Source of the DNA: Phoronis australis
Taxonomy: Eukaryota; Phoronida; Phoronidae
Direction: 5' to 3'
NCBI GenBank assembly: GCA_002633005.1
Contig: NMRA01000822.1
Span: forward strand, 17,380-81,379
DNA length: 64,000 nt
Part shown: in pieces, positions 11,539 to 22,500 of the stretch
Layout: each line of letters begins with the position of its first letter
Numbering within the stretch: the first letter of the stretch is position 1
Notes under the pieces: model-generated
Database searches by the model: none
What the model was told of the DNA's origin: nothing
What the model saw: the letters and a program-made list of their open reading frames with translations, nothing else
Made by a program: the position numbers and the translations under genes

Positions 11539-12487
11539 AGCTGCAAACTAGTTTTCAAACTGCTTACGAGCAGCCACTTCACGAGTTCGGTCGCACGCAA
11601 TAACAAAAAATTGTTTGTGTGATCTTCACTGACTTTCTTAACAGTATTTGTAAACGAGACTTAAGGAAAACACCAAATACGACATTATATGGATTTTGGG
11701 CAAAAATCAAACTAGTTTTTGACCCTTATGCATGCGCGCATCTGCAGAAATATTTGTATTATTTGTCAATTTGATGACAAAATCAGATGCCAGCAGTCCA
11801 ACCTCCGAGCAACAAAACCTTTCAACATGCTGGACTGGATTACGACAATTTGAATTAAACACGAACAAAATTTGGTGCGTACCAGGCTCTTCCTCAAAAA
11901 CGCATAAATACAACAAACAATTTAAATATTATGATTATCACCGGCGCTTTAAAAAATGTACCTGTCTTCAAATTCTGTGGTGTACCGTATGTGCGACTAT
12001 TGAGCCCCAAATTCATAAATAGGCACGCATGCACGGCATTATGCATGGAGTACCAAAGTAAATCCAAGGAGTAAATTTCCAAAAAATATGTATTAAATTT
12101 GTGGCCCTGGATCACCAGTGCTTCGCACGGATATCAGCTACTGTGCACCGAGACGAAAATATTATGTGTGTGTTCGTGGCGAAACACGCTTCAAACCAGA
12201 GCGGTCCCCAACGAAGATATATATACAAAAGTTAGTAAACATATTATCTGATTATCTGTCTCATCCATCTCTCAGGTAGTAGCGTGGAATATCTTTAACA
12301 GAATGACAAAATGAGAGTTGTCTTTGTCATAGTTATTACATGACTTGCTACAACAAATTCGATTTAGGCATATGCGCCTAATCGCACGCAATATTTAGGC
12401 ATATGCGCCTAGTCGCACGCAATATTGAACCGTTAAGTCCGTTACTCACTTATGTTGTGAGATAGAACAAGTCAAGACTGACATCAT

Positions 12488-13158
12488 AATTGGGAAAAAC
12501 AGTTGAATACCGTAATTCCCCGTGAGTGGTGGAGAAAAGCTTATTCTTATTCTATTAACTTTTCTTGTGATGTCCAGCTTAAATGATTTCAAATACGTTT
12601 AACTCACAGACTACTCGGAACCAATAAGTTTTTGAATAAGATTGGTGTTAGAAATTTAGATAGTTGTACTTTTTGTAATTCTCATTCTGAAGACCTTTTT
12701 CACTTGTATTGGTCTTGTTTACGTGTCCAAAGTTTTTGGAAAACAGTTGAAAACTGGATAAAAAACCTCTGCGGAATTGAAATGAAACTTGATCATTTTG
12801 ATGTAATTTTTGGCTCCTTTAATGGACCAAAAATCATAAATCTACTTTTATGTTTAGGCAAGTACCACATACACAAGCAAAAACTTCAGAATGTAGAACC
12901 ATGTTTTGCACTTTTTCAACATTTTGTTTTTGATTACTACAAAGTAGAAAAGGTTATGTACTATAACCAGTGCAGGTATCTCGACTTCGAGGAACAATGG
13001 GCCCCTCTAGCACCTTTATTTTAATTTACACTACATACAACCAATGGCCCCCCTGTGTATGAATGTGAGCGTGACTGTGTGCGTGAATGTTTATACTGTT
13101 TGGCTTTATTGTATTTGCATTACGATAACAATAAAACTTTTTGACAAAAAAAATGAAA
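12488..13158 (+). mobile_element. 5'-truncated L1/Tx1-like LINE insertion with target-site duplication
   Basis: A 671-bp insert bounded by a 14-bp direct repeat (AAGACTGACATCAT at 12474-12487; one mismatch at 13159-13172). It holds the 3' end of a non-LTR reverse transcriptase reading frame, then a short 3' UTR with AATAAA (13129-13134) and an A-rich tail. Truncation at the 5' end, tail and TSD together are the signature of target-primed reverse transcription. The homologous site at 10978-10991 is empty. Confidence 0.9.
12632..13024 (+). pseudogene. C-terminal fragment of LINE reverse transcriptase ORF2
   Basis: The last 130 residues of an L1/Tx1-type ORF2. A CTFC...H/C zinc-knuckle-like cluster (CTFCNSHSEDLFHLYWSC) is followed by VQSFWKTVENW, the usual C-terminal pattern of this LINE group. 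Just upstream, at 12570-12631, the same frame reads LK-stop-FQIRLTHRLLGTN, matching the family's KWFQYRILHRILGTN block with a stop. The fragment is therefore dead. It lacks endonuclease and reverse-transcriptase catalytic parts because of 5' truncation. Confidence 0.82.
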
Positions 13159-13303
13159 AAGACTCACATCATGGCGATACATCGCTCAAAAAAAACCTTT
13201 GGTGGAAATTCGAAGCACACCAACGTCATAGAAATTGTAAGTCTTACCTGAGACGACTGATTTGAACTCCTGAGCTGGGTTCCTACTATTGGGCTTAGAT
13301 TAT

Positions 13304-16300
13304 ATTCAGTCCATTTACAAAATCTACATGTACATTTGGACGTCGTATTACGTTTTCTACAGTTTCACGTTAATTGCGAAGAGTAAGACAATTGGGTAAA
13401 AAATGCATCTTAGTTTGATCTCTCGCTTTAGTTAGACTAAATGAGCTCGCACGTGGGGAGACACTGTTTGTTCATCTGGGCGATTTTTAGGCAAAATATT
13501 GTGACTAAAATGACCTTAACTTTATAGAAACCAAATAATTCGTGCTTATGCCAGATAAAGGATAAGCGACAGGAAATGGATGCTTTAAATTGTGAACTAA
13601 ACTGACAAAACATGAATTTGAAAAATTTTCCCATACGTGCTCAAAACAACATGGCGGAAGAGAGTGTGATAGCTCTTCAGAGCAAGCTTATGGGTCACTG
13701 CGTGATCTGGAAATTCAACAGATTTGCCTGAAGAAACGTCTTCCGAGTCAAGAGATTACTTTTAAACAGAGTAAGGAATATGAAAAGTTTATCAAGATAC
13801 AAGTGCATTCAATCAAAGCTTGTTTTTTGACAGGAAGCACGGGCTTTATGCAACTTTAAGAATGGAGACAGAAACAGCAAGTAAAATCCCACACTTTTCA
13901 TTATACAAATGACTAAACCGCTTCACCTCTACATGAGGCAAAGCTAGACATACTGTACATGAAAACGGATCCTCGCCATTGCTAACAGCCCCGGGAAAAA
14001 TGCAATTGATTTAAGAAAAGAAATTTGATATCACCAAACACAAACATGAAAAATGTGCAATGCTTTTGACGGTTCTAACAATGCAAAACGTCTGAATATT
14101 TTTCTATCAGGAGCTTTTAGAAATTCAACAAAAGGTTGTATTCATCTGTTCGTGGGACCTATTTGTGTAAGGTGAATAATATCTTGCTGCGTAGGTAAGT
14201 TGATCCTAGGTAAACATGCCACTGGATGTTAAAAGCATTTATGAATAAAAAAAATTCCCAAGTGAGTTATTTTAAAAAGCAGACAAATAGGGACTACTGA
14301 ATTCTCGGGATTGAAAAATGAAAGTATTTATCGCACTTGGAGAACGTAATACAAAAACATACACAGGAAACTAAAGTCGATTTTCATAGCAGACAAAATC
14401 GTAACTGATCCTTGCTTAATTGATGCTAAGATATATCAATTGGATCTTTATTTAAAACTTTTCTTGAGGTCTGAGTTTTATGGCATCTGCGTACATCATT
14501 TGAAATTGGTGTTTACATCAATCGTTATTCCTCCCGTAAGGGAACGTGTACTTTCAAGTTGGCGCGATTTCACTTAACAAAAATTAGGGAGTATTATTCT
14601 ACACGATGCGCACCCTCGACTTTATATAAACCGAAAACTTGGCGTTTTCAAGTATTACATAAACAAGTGCGGATATCAGGAAATTTGGATAATCACTAGT
14701 TCCATTCGACATCTGATTCTGATACAGCAATATTCTGAATTAAAAAATAATATCTGGAAGACATTACCAGGATCCTGGTAGGGCCGTCAATATAGTAGTG
14801 AAATAAAGATCATTTTCATATTGTTTGTGCAATTTCTCGCTGGCTAAATTATGAACTGTGAAATATTTGACGCGCGTTTGAACAGCCTTTTCAGTCCTTT
14901 TGTTAAAGTTTAAACCCATAAAATACACGACCTCTTTTGTACATGTAAACCGAGCAAATGTTATCCCTGAATGACTTTCAACGTGAATATATTTCCGGGG
15001 GGAGGACAGGAATTCAGCATTTGACGAAGTGTGTGGCACAGAAATTGGTGCACCTTACAATTTTAGTAAACCTGCATGGAAATCCCGCCTTTATAAGGAC
15101 AATGCGACTCAAAGGCATCCTCACAAACTTTCGCACAGTGTGTTTCCCATAACAAATATGTTTTTGCACTGTTGCAGAAATGTTATCTTTCGAAAACTAC
15201 TATCTCGGAAAGGCACCCTTTGTAAGGAATCAAGAGCTATCAACTATCAATCCACGGGAGAATCAAAAGGGAGACTCTAGGGTGACAGACGTAGATCTTG
15301 AAAAAATTTGGGGCATTGCTTTTTAAGTTATAGAGAATCATCAATATATTGGCCGAAAATAAACATTGAACCTCTCTATCAAAGACAGTCTTTGAATTTT
15401 CAAAGGAGTTTCCGTTAACTTTCACTTGAGTACCAAAACTTAGTAACTTTTGCCCAAAATTGTGTATTGACTTTTAATGATTTTTGAGGTGCTCTGGGCG
15501 CCAGCTGGCGGGATGCTGGTAATTTACAATGATGATCATAGCAATAGACATCGATTTTTATATTCTTTGACGATTGCTGCCCCCTGATGGCAGTTTATAT
15601 AACTAGATTGCTTTGGTGAAATTTCATGAAATTTGGCCGAAACGTTTCCATCGTGGAATCGGTGACACAAGCATGTTTGAGAACGACATTTCAATAACAA
15701 GCAACTAATCTGTTACGACATTGTGTTTTCTGTTCACTATTGCATGTACTGTGGAAAATTTTAGCAATACAGGCTGAACCAAGTCTATGTTAAGCATGAA
15801 GGTAGACTTGCATAATTGTTACTATGGCGACTGGGTGCCATAAAAGCGTTCATCCTTTAATTAGAATTTCGCAAGCATGATACTAGAAAATATGAAGCTA
15901 TGACGCAGAAAGATTCGAGAAAGCTTCACTTTTCATAATCCAAATGTAACCCATTTGTGTAAATCAAGTGGCGCCGACTATAGTCACAATTCCAGCAACT
16001 CCAAAAGTGAAAAACATCCATGGCAAGTCCTCCCCGATTATCACACGGATCCCCCTGCAGTCAGCTTTGCTATATGAACGTCTCCGCTTCTTTCACCATT
16101 TGCCCGAGTGTTTGAATAATCTGCAGTCTTGTTGCAATTTCTTTTTCGGTTTCTGATTTAGTCACGTGTCATATTGCAAAACGCCTCCTTGCTCCATCTG
16201 CTGAAATGATAACCTGTATAAAAAGAGCCATTTCGCCGCTATTTACACTGTAGCTGTTAATGTGGAATTCTTACTGAAGCAATTTGGTGTATCAAAACTA

Positions 16301-16673
16301 TGCCATATTTGTCCAATCTTGAATTGTTGCCAAATAAATGAGCCGACCATGCAAGCAATGCGTAGGCCTACACCGGCGTGCCATTTTCAACTTTGCAATA
16401 AACTCAGAAGGCTATCTAGAGTTGCTGACGGTATCAAAGCTGTTGTTGGTAACAAACACCAAATCCCATCACACTTGGAAAAATTCAAAACCGACAGAAG
16501 TATATGTACATGGTCAAAAAGCCTTTTGTTTTTAGTCGTCTAAACCGGAGCAATATGTCGTTCAAGTACCGGTAAAGATGAGTTCTTGCGCATGTTCGAA
16601 CGCAGTAAAATATTCAAACAGACTTGTGTAATTGTTTTAGGTACGGGTTTTTCCAACAATTACAACACTTTTC
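13304..16673. other. Spacer without recognisable gene
   Basis: Small frames of up to 93 residues occur on both strands with no recognisable domain, no clear splice chain and no repeat I can delimit. Confidence 0.55.
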
Positions 16674-16860
16674 ATAGGCTGATTTAAGTGGGGGGGGGGG
16701 GGCAAAACTAAAAATGGAAGTGCGTGAGGAAACATTGAGGTTATTAATTATGAACATGCGGGTGAAACGTGAAACAAGACTTAATAATGTGTGCAACTTC
16801 AGTTTATGAGTGCGGACCGCCGGCGCAACCGTCTTTCCGTTTTCTTGGGTTTTTTTTAGT
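16674..16860 (+). repeat. Dispersed repeat, GGCTGATTTAAG/poly-G family, copy 1
   Basis: It shares an ordered set of blocks with 24817-24990: CATAGGC(T/G)GATTTA, a long G tract (13 G at 16690-16702), GAAG(T/A)GCGTGAGGAAACATTGAG, and a GCGCAA(C/T)CGT block. The opening resembles the GTGGCGGATTTAGGGGG elements common in invertebrate genomes. Noncoding. Confidence 0.7.
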
Positions 16861-16939
16861 CCTCCGTCTGTTTTTCAGTGAAATCTTCAGAGGCTGGGTG
16901 CGCGCAAATTTACGAGGCTGCCCGAGTTAGAATAATTAG

Positions 16940-17017
16940 GAATAATTACTGTAATTATTATTTATTACTGGATTAAATATTAATTACAGTAATAAATAAT
17001 TATTACAATAATTATTC
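16940..17017. repeat. AT-rich 31-bp inverted repeat (hairpin)
   Basis: 16940-16970 and 16987-17017 are near-perfect reverse complements (all but a few positions) around a 16-base spacer. The sequence is almost pure A/T. Confidence 0.85.
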
Positions 17018-18299
17018 TTGGCTAAAGAATTATAACTGGACTAAATCGCGAATTTTTACGGAAAAACATGACTTATGTCCCATTTGGCCTACGATAAACG
17101 ACCGTGTTTGGTCTGGCAAGGGTTTATGAGAACTAAAACCTGGGAATTACTACTCTCAATCGATAAATACAGCCGGTGTTTATCTATTTGCCAAGCGTCA
17201 GACGTGAACTCGTTATATAATGAAGAATGAGGAGCAGTGTATGTGCCGATTCACAAATGGTGGACGCCAATCTGCCTTCTTCATAATAAGTAAATTCGCG
17301 CTTTATTTGACAATTAAAAACTTTGAAACGATGTGACTGTATTATCAATGAAAATAATAAAACGGCATATCACTCATCAGAAAATGATGGACAGTCCCAC
17401 GACCCAAGATTATCGATTGAAAAATACTGAGTCTCCTGCAAAGGGCCCCAGATTAACTTGACACAGAATATTAACGTCAGCTTCACACTGATGTTGGACT
17501 GGAACCGGATTGGTGTTCGACTATTCTAGTTTGACTTAGGGTATAGCTGGAACATACTCTGAAATTTAGAGAATGGATTCGGCCAAAAAGGACCTACTTT
17601 TAGGGAGCTTCCATGAAAAATTCAAAATAGGGAGTTCCCCGCAAAAAACTTGACCTGATTTCTCAAGATTATTTGATATCTTTAGTCACAGCTAATAACA
17701 CCAGTAAACCTATCTCAACCAGCAATCATCGCAAATATATGTTTTAAGCCTTGTCGCCCTTTGAACCATCTTTTCTAAGAAAGGTTAAAGAGTCCTTAGT
17801 TTATGAAAAACTTTTCACACAACTGAGGATGTTAATCCACTTATCAATGAAAGTATAAATCTAACTTGAAAGCAGGAAGCCTGTAGAATTATAACTTCGC
17901 TTTGATGCCCAACTGCCATTACTTGGATCACGTGACCATGTCTACAAAATGTGATTTAGAAAAAAGAAAGTAACATGACTAAATATCAAAAACCGGACGA
18001 TCGCCGCACAAATAAAAATGTTCAAGTTCAATTCAACGTGCCAACATACAGTTCAGGTAACATCCATAGAGTGAAGTGAGAGATACATAGAATATGGTAA
18101 GTAGCTGGTCATCACCATAGCTGCAGGGTCACAGAGCTCTGCATGTTATTCAGAGAATCAGTGACATGCTGGTTCTGAATGGCCAATGACTCTTTAATGT
18201 ACAGTAACTCCTTATTAGGTTATCTTCAGATAATACTAACAGAGTTGGCTTGATGATTGTAGCTAATACAATGCCTATGTATGTTACTTTTCTCTGAGG
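17018..18299. other. Spacer without recognisable gene
   Basis: No frame of note and no recognised repeat. Confidence 0.5.
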
Positions 18300-19330
18300 T
18301 GTGATGTTATTTCAACCTGTCACAGAGCGTCTCTGTGTGAGTCCTATATACAATTCCTCACAGTTGTCACGTTCAACCTTATACACAACATTGCTCTTGT
18401 TCAATAAAGGGATGGGTGACTTCAGTTTATACAGCATATTGGAAAGTTTCAGTTCAACTGCTGGGTCTATGAATAAGGCGAGACGTTTCAATTTTATACT
18501 ACTTGGCCCGGTGTAACCAAGAGAAAAAAACTTTCTTTTTCTCGGGTCCAATAACAGCTATCTTATCTTCCTCATTCATTTTTGAAAGAAAGTGCCTATT
18601 ACAGCTATTCAGAAAATTCAGAGGGTAACCACTGGAACGCAATAACTGGAAAATCATAGCTAAGTCACTATCAAAATTTAAATTGGTGGAGCAGATTCTC
18701 CAGGCACGGTGTAACAAGCAATTGACTAGACCTCTCTTGTAATGGATAGGCACAAAACTATCAAATTTAAGATAAAGCCCAGAAAAACTGGGCTTACGAT
18801 ACACAGATGTAACAACGGTGCTATTCTCAGATTCAATGGTGAAGTTGATGGACGGATGCATATTGTTCATGTGATTAAAAAAGGTGTTGACTGAGCTCTT
18901 GGATGAAAACACAACAAATGTATCGTCCACATACCTACGATAAAATTGTAGTTAACAATCCGGTGGACAACTAGCCAGAGCCTCAGTTTCGAGATTGCAC
19001 ACGAAAATATTAGCTAACACTGGTCCCAGGGGTGAACCCATGGCTACTCCGTCAATCTGCTCATAAAAGTTATCATCAAACAGAAAATGGTTCTGTTTAA
19101 CAGCGATCGTGAGTAACTTACGTACATGTAATTGGTTACGAGTCAATTTATGGACCTTGTCAGTATCAATATACAGCTTGTTTAGACACAACTCAATGAC
19201 TTCATCCACAGGTACACTAGTGAAGAGGCTGCAAACATGTAAAATACACATAGATGGTGCATCATTAAGTTCATTGACTTTCTAACCGCTCTGGGTTAGG
19301 TAATGTAAAACTTTATCCATTGGAGAGCGT
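18300..19330 (-). pseudogene. Penelope-like retroelement (reverse transcriptase, start of GIY-YIG), decayed
   Basis: Read on the minus strand from about 19330, it shows KVLHYLTQSG, then CSLFTSVPVDEV, then a block with DGVAMGSPLGPVLANIFV (RT motifs 3-4). The catalytic FYRRYVDD follows at about 18922-18942, then the VYRKPSFSGLY and HYKRGLVNCLL blocks. After a frameshift at about 18500-18550 comes VVYKVERDNCEELYIGLTQRR, the beginning of a GIY-YIG endonuclease. This order is diagnostic of Penelope-like elements. Lesions are an in-frame stop at 18952-18954 just before YVDD, the frameshift in an A/T-rich run, loss of the rest of the endonuclease, and loss of the N-terminus. It lies 200 bp downstream of gene A in the same orientation. 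Not functional. Confidence 0.85.
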
Positions 19331-19476
19331 TCGTCGTTCCATTATATTTGAAGCATTTTTCAGCAATATTGATAAATGTGACCGATATTGCTAACCAGTG
19401 CCGACATGTTACAGCTTTCATGAACATTCCCTGAAAGTAAAATAATTAAAACATATAAATAACGGGTTCGGGTCCA

Positions 19477-19545
19477 CGCCGTGGCAAAAATCTTTTCAGA
19501 CTTATGATCATAAGATCACGTGATATGGTCAACAGGTGGCGTGCA
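19477..19545 (-). repeat. Dispersed 65-bp repeat, copy 1, overlapping the stop of gene A
   Basis: Read on the minus strand it gives CACGCCACCTGTTGACCATA ... TCTGAAAAGATTT. The same blocks occur at 29913-29976 and 39021-39084 on the plus strand. In this copy the last codons and the TGA of gene A fall inside the repeat. Confidence 0.7.
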
Positions 19546-22500
19546 AACCAGACTTAAAAATGTCTGTAAGTTTACGACTTGCATTTAAAAGAGCATCAGC
19601 AACGCTAATTTCCGATTTTCGTGCTTCACACTTTTTCCTTACTCGATTTAATTTTCTGATGCTTGCACAACATTCCGGGTTTATTTTGTCTCCATAAAGT
19701 TTTAGTCTAATAATATACGCGTCACAATGATATTGCAGTGCTAAATCAACTTTACCCATTCTGCAATACACCATTCCTAAATTGTTCAACGTACGCGCTA
19801 TTCCCAAGTCATCAATTTCGCCAATAAGCCTGCGTTTCATTTCAAGCGACTTCATAAGGAAATCACACGCGCGTTGGTGCTTTCTCGTCAGGATATACAC
19901 TGCTCCGATATTGTTTAAGCATTTTCCGACAACCTGATGATCACGTGACCCGTACATATTTCGTGCCTGAGTTAAAGAATCCTCAAAGTTCTGAAGCGCT
20001 TTCTCGGTGTTGCGCGTGCTAGTATATGCGACTCCGATTATCAATAGCGCTTCAACAGCATCTTGCGAGACAACTCCTTTGTGGTGTGCACTGAGCATAT
20101 CTAGTGTCTCCTCGCTATAGTTTAAAGAAGAATCCAAGTCTTCTTTCACCATAAATTGGTACATAACGTCGATCATACTACTTTCGACATCATGGTGATC
20201 GGCAGTCTTGTTAATCCTTTTTTTCATATGAAGACTCTTCAGTAAATACTTTCGACTCTTTTCAAGATCTCCTCTAGCCAGATGCACACCTCCGATTTCA
20301 CGAAGGTTCTTAGGGATTGACAAATGATCCACGTCTCCAAAGAGACTTCTGTACATGTTAAGGGAATCAACATGATACTTCATCGCTTCATCAACGTGCC
20401 CTAAGCTTTCTTGGATTTTCCCGATATAACAAAGGCTTTCAGCTGTGAACTTGTTGTCTCCACCCTTAAAATGCTTTCTACTGAGGTTCAATGAATCAGT
20501 GTGATATTGCAATGCTCGTGTATACTTCCCCATAGCGTCATAAACCTTTGCTGTATTTGTCAAAATCGCTGCTGTTTCGAGATCTGTATTGTTGTCGTCA
20601 ACTTGTTTGATCGTTTCGAGCGATTTCTCCAGATTTTGCAAAGCTAATTCTGGATTTTCGAGATCTTGGTGAACCTGACCAAGCGTATTTAGTACAGACG
20701 ACATTTCCCGGTGATGCCTACCATTGCCCAGCCTTTGAAACATACTAATGGACAATTCGCAATACTCAAGTGCTTCCTTTGGTTGGTTCATGACAAAGTA
20801 AACGTCCGCAAGTGACTTTAAACTTACTGCAGTTTCTGGGCAGTCTTTGTTTCCATTAAGTCTATTCCGCAGTTGCATTGATTCCATGCAGTACTGTAGG
20901 GCTTCAGCATAATCACCAGTATTGCGATAGATTCGACCGATGTTATCTAAACAAAAGGCAACTTCCAAATCCTTGCTCCCCTTGGACTCTTCTCTCAAAA
21001 TATGCAGTACTCTTTTGAAGAAGAGTAAGGCTGGTTGCAAGTCTCGAGAGCCTTTTTGCTGGAAATGAAGAGTGCCAAGACGATGCAGCTTACATATTTC
21101 TTCACTACAGTTTATATCAGAAGAGTATATTACAAATTCATGAATGTAAGTGTCTCCGTCATTGACCAAACAATCATTTTCGCAGGTAAGCATATTATTT
21201 CCAGCATTTGAATTTACGCGATTGTGAGCTAACCTTGTCTTCATTCTGATTAACTCCTCAAAACAGTCTAACGACTCGGAGAACTTTTCTGCAGCACCTA
21301 GCAACGCACCAGCAGCGTACAACGTTTGAACAGTTTCCCAGTGGTCACCTAGGAACCTCTGTCTAATGCGTAACGATTTCAGAAGATACCGCTGTCTTTC
21401 TTCGAAATTTTCTATTTGAGACATCCCTTTAAGTCCAATATTGAACAAAAAACTTGTGTCTATGTTCGATGTCTTTCTCAGCGACAAAGCTCTTTCGAGT
21501 AATTGCATAGCTTCGTCGTACTTTCCCAAAAAGATTTTAGCGCAATACATAAATTCTAGATAGACCGCGATATTTGGATGATCACTTGAGTTGGTGACTG
21601 GTTTATATATTTCGTTGCTTCTGAAAAGCAATGCAAACCATCGCTAAACTTGTTCATCATTATGTATAATACTCCCAGAATTTCAAGAATATTCACTATT
21701 TGAGGGTGACAGCCAGTTCCATGCAGTCTTAAAATCATATCGCGTGATTCTTCCAGAGAACGCAAAGCCCCGTCAAAGTTTAACATCACAAAGTAGGCAA
21801 CTCCAAGGTGTGCCAATGATACAGCTAAGTCCACATGATCTTCGCCACCTAACAGCCTCCTCAACATGTTTACCGACGATTTGGAATTGTTCATGGCGCT
21901 ATCAAAATTCCCAAGATGGAGGTATAAATTACCAATATTATCTAAGACTATGGCAATTTCCAACTTGTCATCATCGCCATGTAAATTCCTTAAGATATCT
22001 ATAGCCTGAGTGAACAGTTGTAGAGATAAATCGTAGTTTTTACTACACATGAGTGCAATTGCCATTTGAGTCAAATACTCTGCTTTCTTTGGTAGTTTGG
22101 TTTGTACAGTTTTGCACATATCGTATGCCAAACGTGCATATTTCAATTCATTAGAATCGTCCCCTTCACTTTTAAATGTTCTGCTAATGAGACTGAAACA
22201 GTCTTGAGTTTCTGCATCGGTATCATCGTAAAATAATTCNATTTCATTTCATTAGCATCGTCCCCTTCATTTGCAAATGTTCTGCTAATGAGACTGAAGC
22301 ATTCTTGAGCTACTGCATCGGTCTCATCGTAGACTATTGAATTATCATTGTAAGTATCAATCTTCGTATTTTCGTTGTCTTTAGTCAGATCTGAGCCCTG
22401 ATTCTCAATATGTTTGAAAAAGTGGTCACGTGCTTGCTCAAACAAACAGCAGTTGAGCTCTACCACACCCCTCACGAGATCGTTTCTGTCGTAAAAAACT

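Larger units (their letters stand above)
11539..13303. repeat. Right copy of the gap-flanking segment, with LINE insertion
   Basis: It matches 10045-11128 base for base with scattered substitutions, up to 12487 and again from 13173 to 13303. Between these lies an inserted retrotransposon fragment absent from the left copy. It continues into unique sequence to the right. Confidence 0.85.

Noticed and set aside
11031-11622. Open frames spanning the N run.
   Set aside because: They exist only because N is read as X.
10238-12022. A 96-residue frame repeated at 10238-10528 and 11732-12022.
   Set aside because: Its conservation is explained by the near-identical DNA duplication around the gap. 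No motif, splice or codon signal supports a protein.
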